Source: Bacteroidales bacterium
GTDB lineage: Bacteria; Bacteroidota; Bacteroidia; Bacteroidales; UBA932
Length of the DNA: 64,000 bases
Direction of reading: 5' to 3'
Assembly (NCBI GenBank): GCA_017465225.1
Contig: JAFTWQ010000026.1
Coordinates: 62,001 to 126,000 of the forward strand
Shown here: piece after piece, positions 43,480-52,597 of the stretch
Numbering within the stretch: the stretch's first letter is position 1
How the letters are laid out: every line of letters starts with the position of its first letter
Position numbers and translations under genes: made by a program
Notes under the pieces: generated by a model
What the model was told of the DNA's origin: nothing
Databases searched by the model: none
Seen by the model: only the letters and a program-made list of their open reading frames with translations

Positions 43480-43511
43480 CAGGCGGCCTTCGGGTCGCCT
43501 GATTTTGTTTT
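43480..43511 (+). terminator. Terminator after the BACON/OB-fold lipoprotein
   Basis: Stem AGGCGGCC-TTCG-GGTCGCCT (43481-43500), closed by an outer C-G pair and followed by ATTTTGTTTT. The T-run supplies the -33 box of the next promoter. Confidence 0.85.
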
Positions 43512-43534
43512 AAAATAATGTATGCATATCTTTG
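43504..43534 (+). promoter_or_regulatory. Promoter of the modular lipoprotein/Omp28 operon
   Basis: TTTG (43504-43507, in the terminator T-run), a 19-bp spacer and TATCTTTG (43527-43534), 28 bp before the next ATG. Confidence 0.7.
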
Positions 43535-43561
43535 TAAAGATAATGCAAAGAAAATCTTGAT

Positions 43562-45526
43562 ATGAAGAGAATGCTTTATATGGCAGGCCTGATCGTGGCT
43601 TCGCTGCTTATGTGGGGATGTGACAAGCCGCAGCCGGAACCAGTCGGTCCGCAAGAGCCCGAAGCTGATTTTGTGCTTGAGGTGTCGGATGTCACTTCGA
43701 CCTCGTGTCATTTCTCTGTTCAGCCGAAGGATGAGACAATGTCGTATGTGGTGATGCTTGTCGACAAGGCGGACTTTGATGCGTTTGAGGATGAGTACAA
43801 GTATCAGGACAGCGACCTGGAATGGTTCCGTAGAAAGGCTTTGGAGGAAGAGAAGGATCTGTCCACTTGGCTGAAGGACTTCCTGCATGTGGGGCCGTTT
43901 GAAAATGATGAGGCAGGTCTTATGCCCGGCACTTCGTATTATCTGTATGCATATGGCCTTGACTACGAGGGATATTTTACGACAGGTGTCACAAAGATCG
44001 CCTTTACCACTCCGGAGATAGTGATGTCGGATGTGACATTCGACATACAGGTGAGCGATGTAGGCCTTACCGGCGCAAAGGTCAGCGTCACAGCAAGCAG
44101 GAAGGATGCATTGTTCTTTGTCAATGTGTTCTCTGTCGCAGAATATGAGCAGTGGGGAGGAGATGAGACGGCATATGCCAGCCATGCAGCCGCCCTTGTT
44201 GACTATTATATAAAGATGGGCCAGACGCTTGATGCGATGGTGACGAATCTGGGAAGCATCGGAACGGAGGAACTCGTGTTCAATGACCTTACGGACAATA
44301 CCGAGTACATCGCGTACGCAGTAGGAATCGATGAGAATTTCTTTGTGAATTCCGAGCCGGGATCTGTCAGATTCACCACCAGGAAGGCAGTCCAGTCGTC
44401 AAATACCTTTGAGGTTGACATTCAGGAGACTACATTCTGTACGGTAAAAGGCACTGTGACCCCGTCAAATGACGATCCTTTCGTCTGTGTGGTGCAGGCG
44501 AAGAACCAGTTCGCAGAATACGAGTCGGAGTCCGACATCATGTATGATATAGTAAATACATATCTGAAATGGGATTTGCTGGACGGTATCCTCTATGCCG
44601 GTGAAGTCGTAAATCTTGAAGATATATCCTCATTGTCTCCGGAAACCGAATATGAGGTGTTCTGCTTCGGCTGGGACGAGGCTCCTACAACTCCTCTTAC
44701 GAGGGTTTCATTTACTACAAAGGCGGCAGGTGGACGTCCGCAGAATCAGAACTTCACTTTCACGATTTCTGACGTGATGCACAACAAGGCGACCGTGAAC
44801 ATTACTCCTGAACTCGGCCTTTATTATTTCTTTGACTGCATGTCCGTGGCGCAGCTTAATGAATATGTGGCTGCGGACGGGTCCGAAGATGAGGCTATAT
44901 GCAGATTCATTGACGAGAGGATAGATTATGGCGCAGAGTTCTTCGGCTGTACAAGAACGGAGTACCTTGAGGATATGGGCGGCGTGATGGGCAAGCAGAA
45001 ATGGACTTTCACAGATCTCGAGGAAGATACCGAATATGTGATTGTGGCCGCATCAGTGAATATGAACACCGGACTGATCTCATACAGGAAAGGATTCATG
45101 AGCGAGGTCTTCCGCACCACGATACTCATAGAGAGCAACGCCGCAATCGAGTTCGTCGTTGACAGATATTATGACGGAACAGAGCTCGCGGAGCTTGATC
45201 CGGCGCAGTTCGGCAGATGCAAGGGTATGGTCATGGTGCCGTATTCGATCGTTCCGAATGCGGATGCGGCACATTGGAGGACAACATTTGCCTATGGCGA
45301 GTTCAAGAGCTGGGCGGGAAGGGACGATGTCCTGTTCGAGCTCGACTATAAGTGCGACAACGACAAGACCGAGGGATTTGCCGTAGTTCATTATGACCAG
45401 GTAGTGTCGTTCCTTGGCATAGCCGAGGATGCATCCGGCCATACCGGTCCTTTCACAATCCTTGAATTCAAGGCAGAGTACGGCGGAGCATCGCCTGCAC
45501 AGGATTTCATTGATTCCTTAAAGTAG
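43562..45526 (+). CDS. Surface lipoprotein with fibronectin-like repeats (paralogue of the gene at 46396)
   Basis: 654 residues. Lipobox LLMWGC-DKPQPEPVGPQEPEAD, with an acidic, proline-rich linker after the cysteine. Then at least four repeated beta-sandwich units of about 110-130 residues, each starting near FxxxxSDVTxTxxxxxVxP and ending in an LxPxTxYxxxAxGxDxxF...FTT strand pair (for example LMPGTSYYLYAYGLDYEGYFTTGVTKIAFTT). I recognise no enzyme motif. First gene of an operon with the Omp28-type gene; the third gene is a related protein. Probable adhesin or binding protein. Confidence 0.6.
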   Translation: MKRMLYMAGLIVASLLMWGCDKPQPEPVGPQEPEADFVLEVSDVTSTSCHFSVQPKDETMSYVVMLVDKADFDAFEDEYKYQDSDLEWFRRKALEEEKDLSTWLKDFLHVGPFENDEAGLMPGTSYYLYAYGLDYEGYFTTGVTKIAFTTPEIVMSDVTFDIQVSDVGLTGAKVSVTASRKDALFFVNVFSVAEYEQWGGDETAYASHAAALVDYYIKMGQTLDAMVTNLGSIGTEELVFNDLTDNTEYIAYAVGIDENFFVNSEPGSVRFTTRKAVQSSNTFEVDIQETTFCTVKGTVTPSNDDPFVCVVQAKNQFAEYESESDIMYDIVNTYLKWDLLDGILYAGEVVNLEDISSLSPETEYEVFCFGWDEAPTTPLTRVSFTTKAAGGRPQNQNFTFTISDVMHNKATVNITPELGLYYFFDCMSVAQLNEYVAADGSEDEAICRFIDERIDYGAEFFGCTRTEYLEDMGGVMGKQKWTFTDLEEDTEYVIVAASVNMNTGLISYRKGFMSEVFRTTILIESNAAIEFVVDRYYDGTELAELDPAQFGRCKGMVMVPYSIVPNADAAHWRTTFAYGEFKSWAGRDDVLFELDYKCDNDKTEGFAVVHYDQVVSFLGIAEDASGHTGPFTILEFKAEYGGASPAQDFIDSLK

Positions 45527-45535
45527 ATCTGATAC

Positions 45536-46396
45536 ATGAAGAAGTTTCTTTCATTGCTTGCGGCAGCAGCCGTATTGTTCATATCATGCTCGGAGAAACC
45601 TCACGAAGGACCGGATGCCGGCGGAGATGCAGTCATTCCGGAACTTCCGGCAGACCCTCAGCCCGGCAGCACGGATTTCTCACACAGGATACTCCTGCTT
45701 CAGCATACCGGCACAGCATGCCCTAACTGTCCTCAGCTGATGGCGCCCCTCAAGGCTCTGGCGGAGGACGATGCATATGCGGATAAATATCAGCACGTTG
45801 CATCCCATTCGTATAATTCTGACGATCCGGCATATTCTACAGCCGCATCCAATCTCTCGCAGGCATTCTGCAGCGGATACTACCCTGAACTCACATTCAA
45901 TCTTACGAAGGAAAACACAGGCACTTCGCTGGCGGTCGACGTGATAAAGTCGCATATAGACAATCTGCATCAGGACGCTGCAGATGCTGGCATAGCCGCC
46001 TCTGTCCGTCAGACAGGCTCCAGCCTTGGAGTGAATGTCCAGGTAAAGGCCGCGAAGGAGAACAAGTACCGCATAGCTGTGTGGGTCCTTGAGGACGGAA
46101 TCAGGGCAAAGCAGGATGGAGCGTTCGACGACTGGATGAATACACACAGCAATGCGATAAGGGTAATGGCCGGAAAGACTCTCAATATGCGCATATATGG
46201 GGAGAATGTCGATGTCCTCAAGAAGGGAGAGACTGCGGAGAAATCCTTCGTGATCGCTTTGGACGACAGCTGGAATGCGGAGAACTGCAAGGTCATGGTT
46301 CTGGTCAATGCCGCAACGGATGACGGCAGGTACAATCTGGCGAACTGCGCGATATGTCCGATAGGAGAGTCTGTATCATATAAATACAATCAGTGA
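45536..46396 (+). CDS. Omp28-like lipoprotein with thioredoxin-like CPNC motif
   Basis: 286 residues. Lipobox LFISC-SEKPHEGPDAGGD. Near residue 55 comes HRILLLQHTGTACPNCPQLMAPLKALAE, a thioredoxin-like CxxC site, as in the Omp28-related family of Bacteroidota. The rest is a beta-rich domain (YRIAVWVLEDGIRAKQDGAF...NAIRVMAG, FVIALDDSWNAENCKVMVLVNA) typical of these proteins. A redox role at the cell surface is possible but not shown. Sits between two related modular lipoproteins; TGATG overlap with the next gene. Confidence 0.7.
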   Translation: MKKFLSLLAAAAVLFISCSEKPHEGPDAGGDAVIPELPADPQPGSTDFSHRILLLQHTGTACPNCPQLMAPLKALAEDDAYADKYQHVASHSYNSDDPAYSTAASNLSQAFCSGYYPELTFNLTKENTGTSLAVDVIKSHIDNLHQDAADAGIAASVRQTGSSLGVNVQVKAAKENKYRIAVWVLEDGIRAKQDGAFDDWMNTHSNAIRVMAGKTLNMRIYGENVDVLKKGETAEKSFVIALDDSWNAENCKVMVLVNAATDDGRYNLANCAICPIGESVSYKYNQ

Positions 46397-47949
46397 TGAA
46401 AAGTGTCAGAGATTTCTTTGTGATTCTTGTGGCCGCTTTTGTGGCTCTTGCATGCGAGCCGCAGAAGGACCCAGCCAAGGTTGACGGTAAATTTGAAATA
46501 GAGGTTTATGACCTTCATTCAAGTCACTGCAAGGTTAAGATCGTTCCTTCTGATCCGGATGCTCCTTATTTCTGCGGAGTGGCGACAGAAGAATACCTGT
46601 CGACCTTCGGTCCGTTGGATGACATGCATGCCACAGCGACCAATTTCATAGAGACAATGCTGCTGGAGAACAGCGACTTGTCAATAAGCGAACTCATGAA
46701 GACCGGGGTGTATGAGCGTGAGGTCACAGGACTTCAGCCGGAACAGTCGTTTGTTGTCTTTGTCTGCTATACAGGTGAAATGGGTGAAATCATATCGGAT
46801 GTGGAATCCCTGACGACGGTTACCCCGGCTCTGGAACAGGTTGACAATTATTTTGAGATAGAGATCGACCAGATAACAGCAACTTCGGCGATGCTGTTCA
46901 TCACTCCATCGACTGACGACGAGTATGTGTGGCTTGAGTTCCCGGAGTTCGTCTACAAGGATATGACAATGGACGAACTTGCGACTTTCCTGGAGAAGAA
47001 CTACAAGCCGTTCTTCGGCCTCCATACGAATACCGGTGAGATGGTGCATTCCTTTGACGGAGTTCTCGACCCGGACACCGAATATATGATAATCGTTTTC
47101 GGATATGACGGAGGATTCACGACACCGCTTGCTACAAAGAAGTTCAGGACTCTTGAGCCTAATGACCCGAAGGATGTGACGTTCGGAATAGAATTGGGCA
47201 CTTTGACCCCGCGCAGCGCCAATGTCACATTCAAGCCATCAGACGCAAGCGTTGCATACCTTGCGATCGTTACCGATGAAGCACGTCTTCTGAAACAGGG
47301 AGGAACTGATGCGGATGCGGTCAAGAAGCTCATTGACAGTCAGATAAGACAGGCGATCGTATTCGGTGATTGCGAAGACCGGGCTGAATTCGCGAAGTAT
47401 TACGCGCATCGTGGCGAGCAGACCGGAGCGTTCTCCATCAAACCTGGCGAAAAGCATTATGCGTGTGCTGTCTGTGTCGACAAGGATGGAAACTTCGCAT
47501 CGGAAGTCGCGATTAAAGAGTTTGACGCTCCTTCGGAGAATGCTACGGATGCTGCAGTGAGCGCTTCGTTGCTTAAATATTTTGATGGTGACGCCCTGGC
47601 TGCTGCCGATCCGGACATGTATGGGGAATTTGCCGGATGGGCGGTGGTACGCCTGAAGTTCGCTCTGGAAAATTCCGCATCGAATGCAGTGTATACGATC
47701 TATCCTGAGCAGATTCTTGAGGAAGAGGGCATCACTGATGAGGAAATACGTGCCATTCTCCTTGATGACGAGTATCTGGGAACATATACCTTCATCGCAG
47801 AAGGCGTGACTGAGGTGCAGCTTGAATGGGGATGCGGATATAGATTGTTCGCCATACCTTTTGATGCTGACGAAAATGCCGGAGAACTCTATTCTCTTGA
47901 CATTCCTGCATTGGATAAAAATGGGGCAGCTCCGGTATCCGAATATTGA
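46396..47949 (+). CDS. Surface lipoprotein with fibronectin-like repeats
   Basis: 517 residues from ATG 46396. Lipobox VALAC-EPQKDPAKVD. Three or so beta-sandwich repeats of the same type as the protein at 43562 (FEIEVYDLHSSHCKVKIVPSDPDAPYFCGVA; FEIEIDQITATSAMLFITPSTDDEYVWLEF; FGIELGTLTPRSANVTFKPSDASVAYLAIV), each followed by a helical stretch and an ExxYxxxVxxYD strand. The two proteins look like duplicates that have diverged. No catalytic motif. Last gene before a terminator. Confidence 0.6.
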   Translation: MKSVRDFFVILVAAFVALACEPQKDPAKVDGKFEIEVYDLHSSHCKVKIVPSDPDAPYFCGVATEEYLSTFGPLDDMHATATNFIETMLLENSDLSISELMKTGVYEREVTGLQPEQSFVVFVCYTGEMGEIISDVESLTTVTPALEQVDNYFEIEIDQITATSAMLFITPSTDDEYVWLEFPEFVYKDMTMDELATFLEKNYKPFFGLHTNTGEMVHSFDGVLDPDTEYMIIVFGYDGGFTTPLATKKFRTLEPNDPKDVTFGIELGTLTPRSANVTFKPSDASVAYLAIVTDEARLLKQGGTDADAVKKLIDSQIRQAIVFGDCEDRAEFAKYYAHRGEQTGAFSIKPGEKHYACAVCVDKDGNFASEVAIKEFDAPSENATDAAVSASLLKYFDGDALAAADPDMYGEFAGWAVVRLKFALENSASNAVYTIYPEQILEEEGITDEEIRAILLDDEYLGTYTFIAEGVTEVQLEWGCGYRLFAIPFDADENAGELYSLDIPALDKNGAAPVSEY

Positions 47950-47970
47950 TACTGATAAACTGTTTTACTT

Positions 47971-48003
47971 CAGACGGTCTCAAAAAGGCCGTCTGATTTT
48001 ATT
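47971..48003 (+). terminator. Terminator of the modular lipoprotein operon
   Basis: CAGACGG (47971-47977) pairs with CCGTCTG (47989-47995), followed by ATTTTATTTT. Confidence 0.8.
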
Positions 48004-48012
48004 TTACTCTTC

Positions 48013-48043
48013 ATTGCTCATAACGGAAAATTCATTATTTTTG
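48013..48043 (+). promoter_or_regulatory. Promoter of the nuclease operon
   Basis: ATTG (48013-48016, one mismatch to TTTG), a 19-bp spacer and TATTTTTG (48036-48043), 60 bp before ATG 48103. Confidence 0.55.
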
Positions 48044-48102
48044 TAAGTTCAAGGGAACTGTCCTTAAGACATTAGGCATTAACAATTTATATGGATTTCA
48101 TT

Positions 48103-50223
48103 ATGGAATTGAGAAGATTTATCTTTGGAGTCATTGCTTCCATGGCGATTTTTGCTGCCTGCGAGCAGGAGGAGCAGAATCTGGGAACTCCAAACCTTAC
48201 CCTCAGCGTGACTGAGATGACCTTTGACGAGGCTGGCGGAAACCAGACCTTGACATTGAATGCGACCCGTGACTGGATGGTCGAGACCAATGCGGACTGG
48301 GTGGTCGTAAACCCTGAATCAGGCTCGGCATCAGCTGATGACCAGACAGTTACGGTGACTGTCCTTGAGAACTCCGGCATGGACCGTGAGGTTGACCTCA
48401 AGTTCACGATCGGCATGAAGAGCAAGTACCTGACCGTATCGCAGGCAGGACCTGGCGGATCGGCAGAGGCTCTTGTGGTATATTACAATGACTATGACAA
48501 GGTCGAGGCTGAAAAAACCTATGGTTCAGGATCAAGCTGGCCATATCTCGATCAGTTCGACGGCTGGATGAATGAGACTGGAACAGGCGCTGCGAATGTG
48601 GAATATTCATACAGCGGAATGTCTGCCCGTGCAAACTCCACATCAAACAGCAACTATTCTGACTATCCGGGATCAGGCAAGAACAACATGTTCTTCGGAA
48701 AGTCGGCATATCTCGCGACAAAGAACATCGCTCTTGGCGGTGCTACCGATTTCACTCTTACATTCGGTACAGAGAAGTACTCACAGGATAACGGAAGCGT
48801 GTTTACAAAGTCCGAGTATCATATCTTTGTCAGCAACGATGCTGCAAAGTGGGTGGAGATTACAGATTACACATTTGCGGGCGAAGGCACAGAAGGCCGC
48901 TGGAACATCGCTACTGCTGATTTCTCGGTTCCTGCCGGCACAGAGAATCTTTCCATCTGCATCAAGGTGGATGTTGCAAGTTCATACCGTATGGACGACT
49001 TCAAGCTTGTCATCTCAGATGGCGGTGCGACAGTTGATTTCTCAAAGGGCGTGGAGATGGATTTCACAGCTGGCGGCAGCACAGGCGGCGGCTCGACAAC
49101 TGCACCGGAATCAAAGGGCAAGAAGACCGTTGAGGAGTTCATCGCTGCAGCGGACAATTCAAACTACTATGAACTTACCGGAAAGGTTTCCGGCTTCAAT
49201 CCGACATACTGCAGCTTTGACCTTACGGATGATTCAGGAAAGATCTATGTATATTCGGTTCTTGATGCAAGCAAGGCCGAATGGACTGACAAGATCTCAA
49301 ACGGCGGAACGATCACAATCTACGGAAAGTACCTCTACTATGAGCAGAAGTCCCAGCATGAGGTCGTGGATGCATACATCGTAAGCTTCAAGGCTGACGG
49401 AAGCGGTTCGACAGGAGGAAACGAGAGCGAAAAGCCGGAGTCTCTTATCAAGGCTACCGTTGCAGACTTCCTCGCGGCTCCGGAAAGCTCTGACACATGG
49501 TATGAACTCACCGGCGAGATCACATCCATCGTTTCCGGAAATGCATATGGAAACCTTCATATCAATGACGGCACAGGCGAAGTCTATATCTATGGCCTTA
49601 CAAACGGCTGGGTTGGATATAATGACAAGTCATTCAACAGCATCGGCCTCAAGGTAGGCGACACAGTGACCCTCGGTACCCTCAGGGGCTCCTACAACGG
49701 TGAGCCGCAGGGAGGCGGAAGCAAGGTTCCTGCATACTATATCAGCCATGTTCCAGGCGAAGGCGGATCGACCGGAGGTGGAGACGTTTCTGACGCTTCA
49801 TGGTCATATACATTCGCGGAAGGAGACCTTGGTTCTACAGGCTCATTGCTCGAAAACGTCACTTTGAACGGCGTTACATGGACATTTGTGATGAATGATG
49901 CTGATTTCCTCGGATATGATTCGCAGAATGGCCGTGGCCTCCAGATGGGAAAGAAAGCTGATCCGGCTTCATCTATCTCTCTGTCAACTGACGGCATCAG
50001 CGGAACAATCAAGAAGATGGTGATCAATACATCAGGCGCTTCAGGTACTGATGCAACGCTTGTAGTCAAGGTCGGCGGCTCGGAATTCGGTTCGCCGGTC
50101 AAGACAACCAACTCTGCTGCCGATTATGTGTTTGAAGGTTCGGCTTCAGGCAAGATCGAGCTCAACTGGACTCTTTCTGCGGCAGCTGTCTATATCAAGA
50201 GCATAGCAGTATATACAGAATAA
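48103..50223 (+). CDS. BACON/jelly-roll/tandem OB-fold surface lipoprotein of the nuclease operon
   Basis: 706 residues. Lipobox FAAC-EQEEQN; the acidic residues after the cysteine resemble the Bacteroidota surface-export signal. Order: BACON (about 30-115; LTLSVTEMTFDEAGGNQTLTLNATRDW), a jelly-roll-like domain (125-312; ending FSVPAGTENLSICIKVDVASSYRMDDFKL), two OB-fold-like domains (about 336-432 and 447-549; VADFLAAP...WYELTGEI...YGNLHINDGTGEVYIYGL) and a C-terminal jelly-roll (560-706). Such OB domains accompany extracellular nucleases, so nucleic-acid binding is plausible. The stop overlaps the nuclease gene start (TAATG), so the two are translated together. Confidence 0.75.
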   Translation: MELRRFIFGVIASMAIFAACEQEEQNLGTPNLTLSVTEMTFDEAGGNQTLTLNATRDWMVETNADWVVVNPESGSASADDQTVTVTVLENSGMDREVDLKFTIGMKSKYLTVSQAGPGGSAEALVVYYNDYDKVEAEKTYGSGSSWPYLDQFDGWMNETGTGAANVEYSYSGMSARANSTSNSNYSDYPGSGKNNMFFGKSAYLATKNIALGGATDFTLTFGTEKYSQDNGSVFTKSEYHIFVSNDAAKWVEITDYTFAGEGTEGRWNIATADFSVPAGTENLSICIKVDVASSYRMDDFKLVISDGGATVDFSKGVEMDFTAGGSTGGGSTTAPESKGKKTVEEFIAAADNSNYYELTGKVSGFNPTYCSFDLTDDSGKIYVYSVLDASKAEWTDKISNGGTITIYGKYLYYEQKSQHEVVDAYIVSFKADGSGSTGGNESEKPESLIKATVADFLAAPESSDTWYELTGEITSIVSGNAYGNLHINDGTGEVYIYGLTNGWVGYNDKSFNSIGLKVGDTVTLGTLRGSYNGEPQGGGSKVPAYYISHVPGEGGSTGGGDVSDASWSYTFAEGDLGSTGSLLENVTLNGVTWTFVMNDADFLGYDSQNGRGLQMGKKADPASSISLSTDGISGTIKKMVINTSGASGTDATLVVKVGGSEFGSPVKTTNSAADYVFEGSASGKIELNWTLSAAAVYIKSIAVYTE

Positions 50224-51419
50224 TGACAAGATTCATTTCAATATCCAAGGTTGCAGCGGTCGTGATGGCCTTCTGCACCTTGGCTGTATCTTCCTGTGCG
50301 AAGCCGGTGGAGGAAAAGGATGTCCTTGAGGTGTCCGTGAAGACTCCTTCCGTGGCTTCGGGCAAGGGACAGATGTTCGTGAATGTCAGGTGCAATACAT
50401 CGTGGACTCTTATCCTTATGGATGCTGAAGACGACTCGGACATAGACTGGGCCAGCCTGAACATCGACTCGGGAAAGGGCAACATGAGCAATGTGATCCT
50501 TTCATATCAGGTCAATGACTCAGAGGACAGCCGCAGGCTCAAGATCGTTCTCGACAATGGCAGCAGGTGGACATCATGTATGGTTGAACAGGCAGGATCG
50601 GGCCAGCAGCCAGAGCCGGAACCGGATCCGGTTCCGCAGCCTGATACGGACCTGGCCAAGGTGTCATGGCTGGAACTTCCCGCTATGGACAATCCTGACC
50701 TCGGCTATTACAGCTACAGCTTCGAGATGAACGGGAAGGAGTACCGCAATTATTCATTCGGCTGGAGCCAGAAGGACCTTGTGGCGCTCTGGATGGCATA
50801 TCCGCTCTGCTCGATGTATACCAACAAGACCGTCAGCCGTACCGATGCATGGGCATATGACCCTATTCTCGGACCGGAATATTCTCCCGCTCCTTTCGGC
50901 GGATACGGCGGCTCGTATGCAAGAGGCCATCAGGTCCCATCTGCCGACAGGCTCTGCAGCTACAATGCCAATGTCCAGACCTTCTATGGATCGAACATGA
51001 CGCCTCAGCTCAATGCCCATAACGAGGGCATCTGGCAGACACTGGAAAGCAAGGTGCGTACCCTGGCCAATACATCCGACACTACATATGTGGTGACCGG
51101 ATGTGTTGTCGACGGCAGCACTACATTCACCCAGGATTCCGACGGAAAGAAGATGACCGTGCCTGTGGGCTACTACAAGGTCCTTCTCCGTTACAGCAAG
51201 TCTTCGACCATAAGCACATGGGCGGCGATGGCGTTCTATACCGAACACAAGAGCTATAGCGGCAGCACTTCTCTCAGAAGCCTGGCCATGTCGGTGGATG
51301 AGCTTGAGGAAATGCTCGGGATGGATTTCTTCGTGAATCTTCCTGCAAAGCTCGGTGAGGAACGTGCTGCGGCATTGGAAGCCGAAGACCCTCTGACAAA
51401 CTCCATCTGGGGTCTGTAA
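50223..51419 (+). CDS. DNA/RNA non-specific endonuclease lipoprotein
   Basis: 398 residues. Lipobox AVSSC-AKPVEEKD places it on a membrane, probably the outer surface. A BACON-like N-terminal domain (about 30-125) and a Pro/Glu linker (PEPEPDPVPQPD) precede the beta-beta-alpha-metal nuclease domain (about 150-390). Catalytic signature YARGHQVPSADR (general-base His near residue 236, the DRGH position) and the metal-site segment NMTPQLNAHNEGIWQ. This family cuts single- and double-stranded DNA and RNA. Coupled to the OB-fold lipoprotein upstream; the EEP nuclease follows 17 bp later. Confidence 0.9.
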   Translation: MTRFISISKVAAVVMAFCTLAVSSCAKPVEEKDVLEVSVKTPSVASGKGQMFVNVRCNTSWTLILMDAEDDSDIDWASLNIDSGKGNMSNVILSYQVNDSEDSRRLKIVLDNGSRWTSCMVEQAGSGQQPEPEPDPVPQPDTDLAKVSWLELPAMDNPDLGYYSYSFEMNGKEYRNYSFGWSQKDLVALWMAYPLCSMYTNKTVSRTDAWAYDPILGPEYSPAPFGGYGGSYARGHQVPSADRLCSYNANVQTFYGSNMTPQLNAHNEGIWQTLESKVRTLANTSDTTYVVTGCVVDGSTTFTQDSDGKKMTVPVGYYKVLLRYSKSSTISTWAAMAFYTEHKSYSGSTSLRSLAMSVDELEEMLGMDFFVNLPAKLGEERAAALEAEDPLTNSIWGL

Positions 51420-51436
51420 AACAGAAATTCAAATCA

Positions 51437-52513
51437 ATGAAAAGGATATTATATACCCTGACAGCCCTGGTGCTTTTCTGCACCTGCGCTTATGCCCAGA
51501 AGGGCGAAAAGAACTATGTCATCGGATTCTACAACCTTGAGAATCTGTTCGACACATACGATGACCCTGCAAAGAATGACGAGGAGTTCCTTCCGGAAGG
51601 AAAGAACAAATGGACTGAAGCAAAGTATCAGAAGAAGCTTCAGAACATGGCCAAGGTCATAAGGTCCATGAAGGAGGAAAACGGTGCATGGCATGCTCTG
51701 CTCGGTGTTTCCGAGATCGAGAACAGGCTTGTGCTAGAGGATCTTGTCATGGAGCCGCAGATCGCTGAAGCCAATTATCAGATCGTGCATTATGACGGAC
51801 CGGACAGACGTGGAGTGGACGTTGCTCTGCTCTATAAGCCGGAGGTGTTCAGATTCATTGAAAGCGAATCTATTCCGTTCACATTCGAGGGCAGCTCGAT
51901 CGACTGGATCCAGACGCAGGAGGAAAGGGACTATTTCCGTACCCGTGACATACTCATGGTGCATGGAACCATCGACGGCGAGCATTTCGCGATATATGTA
52001 GCCCATCTTCCATCGCGTGCAGGCGGAAAGAAGGGCGGCAATCAGCTTCGCGACCGTGGCGGCGAGATCATGTATGAGCATGCGATGAAGATGCAGGAGA
52101 AATACCCCGGAATCAAGATCGTGTGCATGGGTGACATGAACGACAACCCTACAGACACATCGATGGCCGAGTATCTCCACGGCAGGGAGTTTAAGGAAGA
52201 TGTTACTGACAAGGACTTCTTCTCTCCGTTCACTTCAATGCTCAAGGCTGGATTCGGCTCGCTCGCATATCAGGGAGTATGGAGCATATATGACCTCCTT
52301 CTGGTCAACAATGCCCTTGCAAACCCTCAGGAGGGCACTTTCGGCCTTCGTCAGCTTCACAAGAAGGGTTACTATGGACGTATCTATAACCCTAAATTCC
52401 TGACCAACCAGAAAGGCCAGTACAAGGGTACTCCGTTCAGGACTTTCTCTAACGGAGCCTTCATCGGAGGCTATAGCGACCATTATCCGACTTACATCGT
52501 AATCACTAAATAG
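51437..52513 (+). CDS. Secreted endonuclease/exonuclease/phosphatase family protein
   Basis: 358 residues with a type I signal peptide (1-20, CTCAYAQ), so soluble and periplasmic or exported. DNase-I-like fold: GFYNLENLFDTYDDP (metal-binding Asn/Glu), GVSEIENRLVLEDL (catalytic Glu), FAIYVAHLPSRAGGK, VCMGDMNDNPTD (D-x-N) and GGYSDHYPTYIVI (SDH). The family cleaves phosphodiester bonds in DNA, RNA or nucleotides. Following a surface nuclease, a role in trimming the products is plausible. Confidence 0.9.
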   Translation: MKRILYTLTALVLFCTCAYAQKGEKNYVIGFYNLENLFDTYDDPAKNDEEFLPEGKNKWTEAKYQKKLQNMAKVIRSMKEENGAWHALLGVSEIENRLVLEDLVMEPQIAEANYQIVHYDGPDRRGVDVALLYKPEVFRFIESESIPFTFEGSSIDWIQTQEERDYFRTRDILMVHGTIDGEHFAIYVAHLPSRAGGKKGGNQLRDRGGEIMYEHAMKMQEKYPGIKIVCMGDMNDNPTDTSMAEYLHGREFKEDVTDKDFFSPFTSMLKAGFGSLAYQGVWSIYDLLLVNNALANPQEGTFGLRQLHKKGYYGRIYNPKFLTNQKGQYKGTPFRTFSNGAFIGGYSDHYPTYIVITK

Positions 52514-52518
52514 AAAAA

Positions 52519-52582
52519 AGATTCTTCGCTGACGCTCAGAATGACAGTGTTTATTGTCATCCTGAACGAAGTGAAGGATCTT
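52519..52582. repeat. Two inverted family B repeats forming a long hairpin
   Basis: An inverted copy (52519-52545, AAGATTCTTCGCTGACGCTC...) and a direct copy (52556-52582, GTCATCCTGAACGAAGTGAA...) face each other across about 10 nt. Together they can form a stem of more than 20 bp in the spacer between the EEP nuclease and the TonB receptor, which may limit read-through or protect upstream mRNA. Confidence 0.75.
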
Positions 52583-52597
52583 CATAACTAGAATCAA

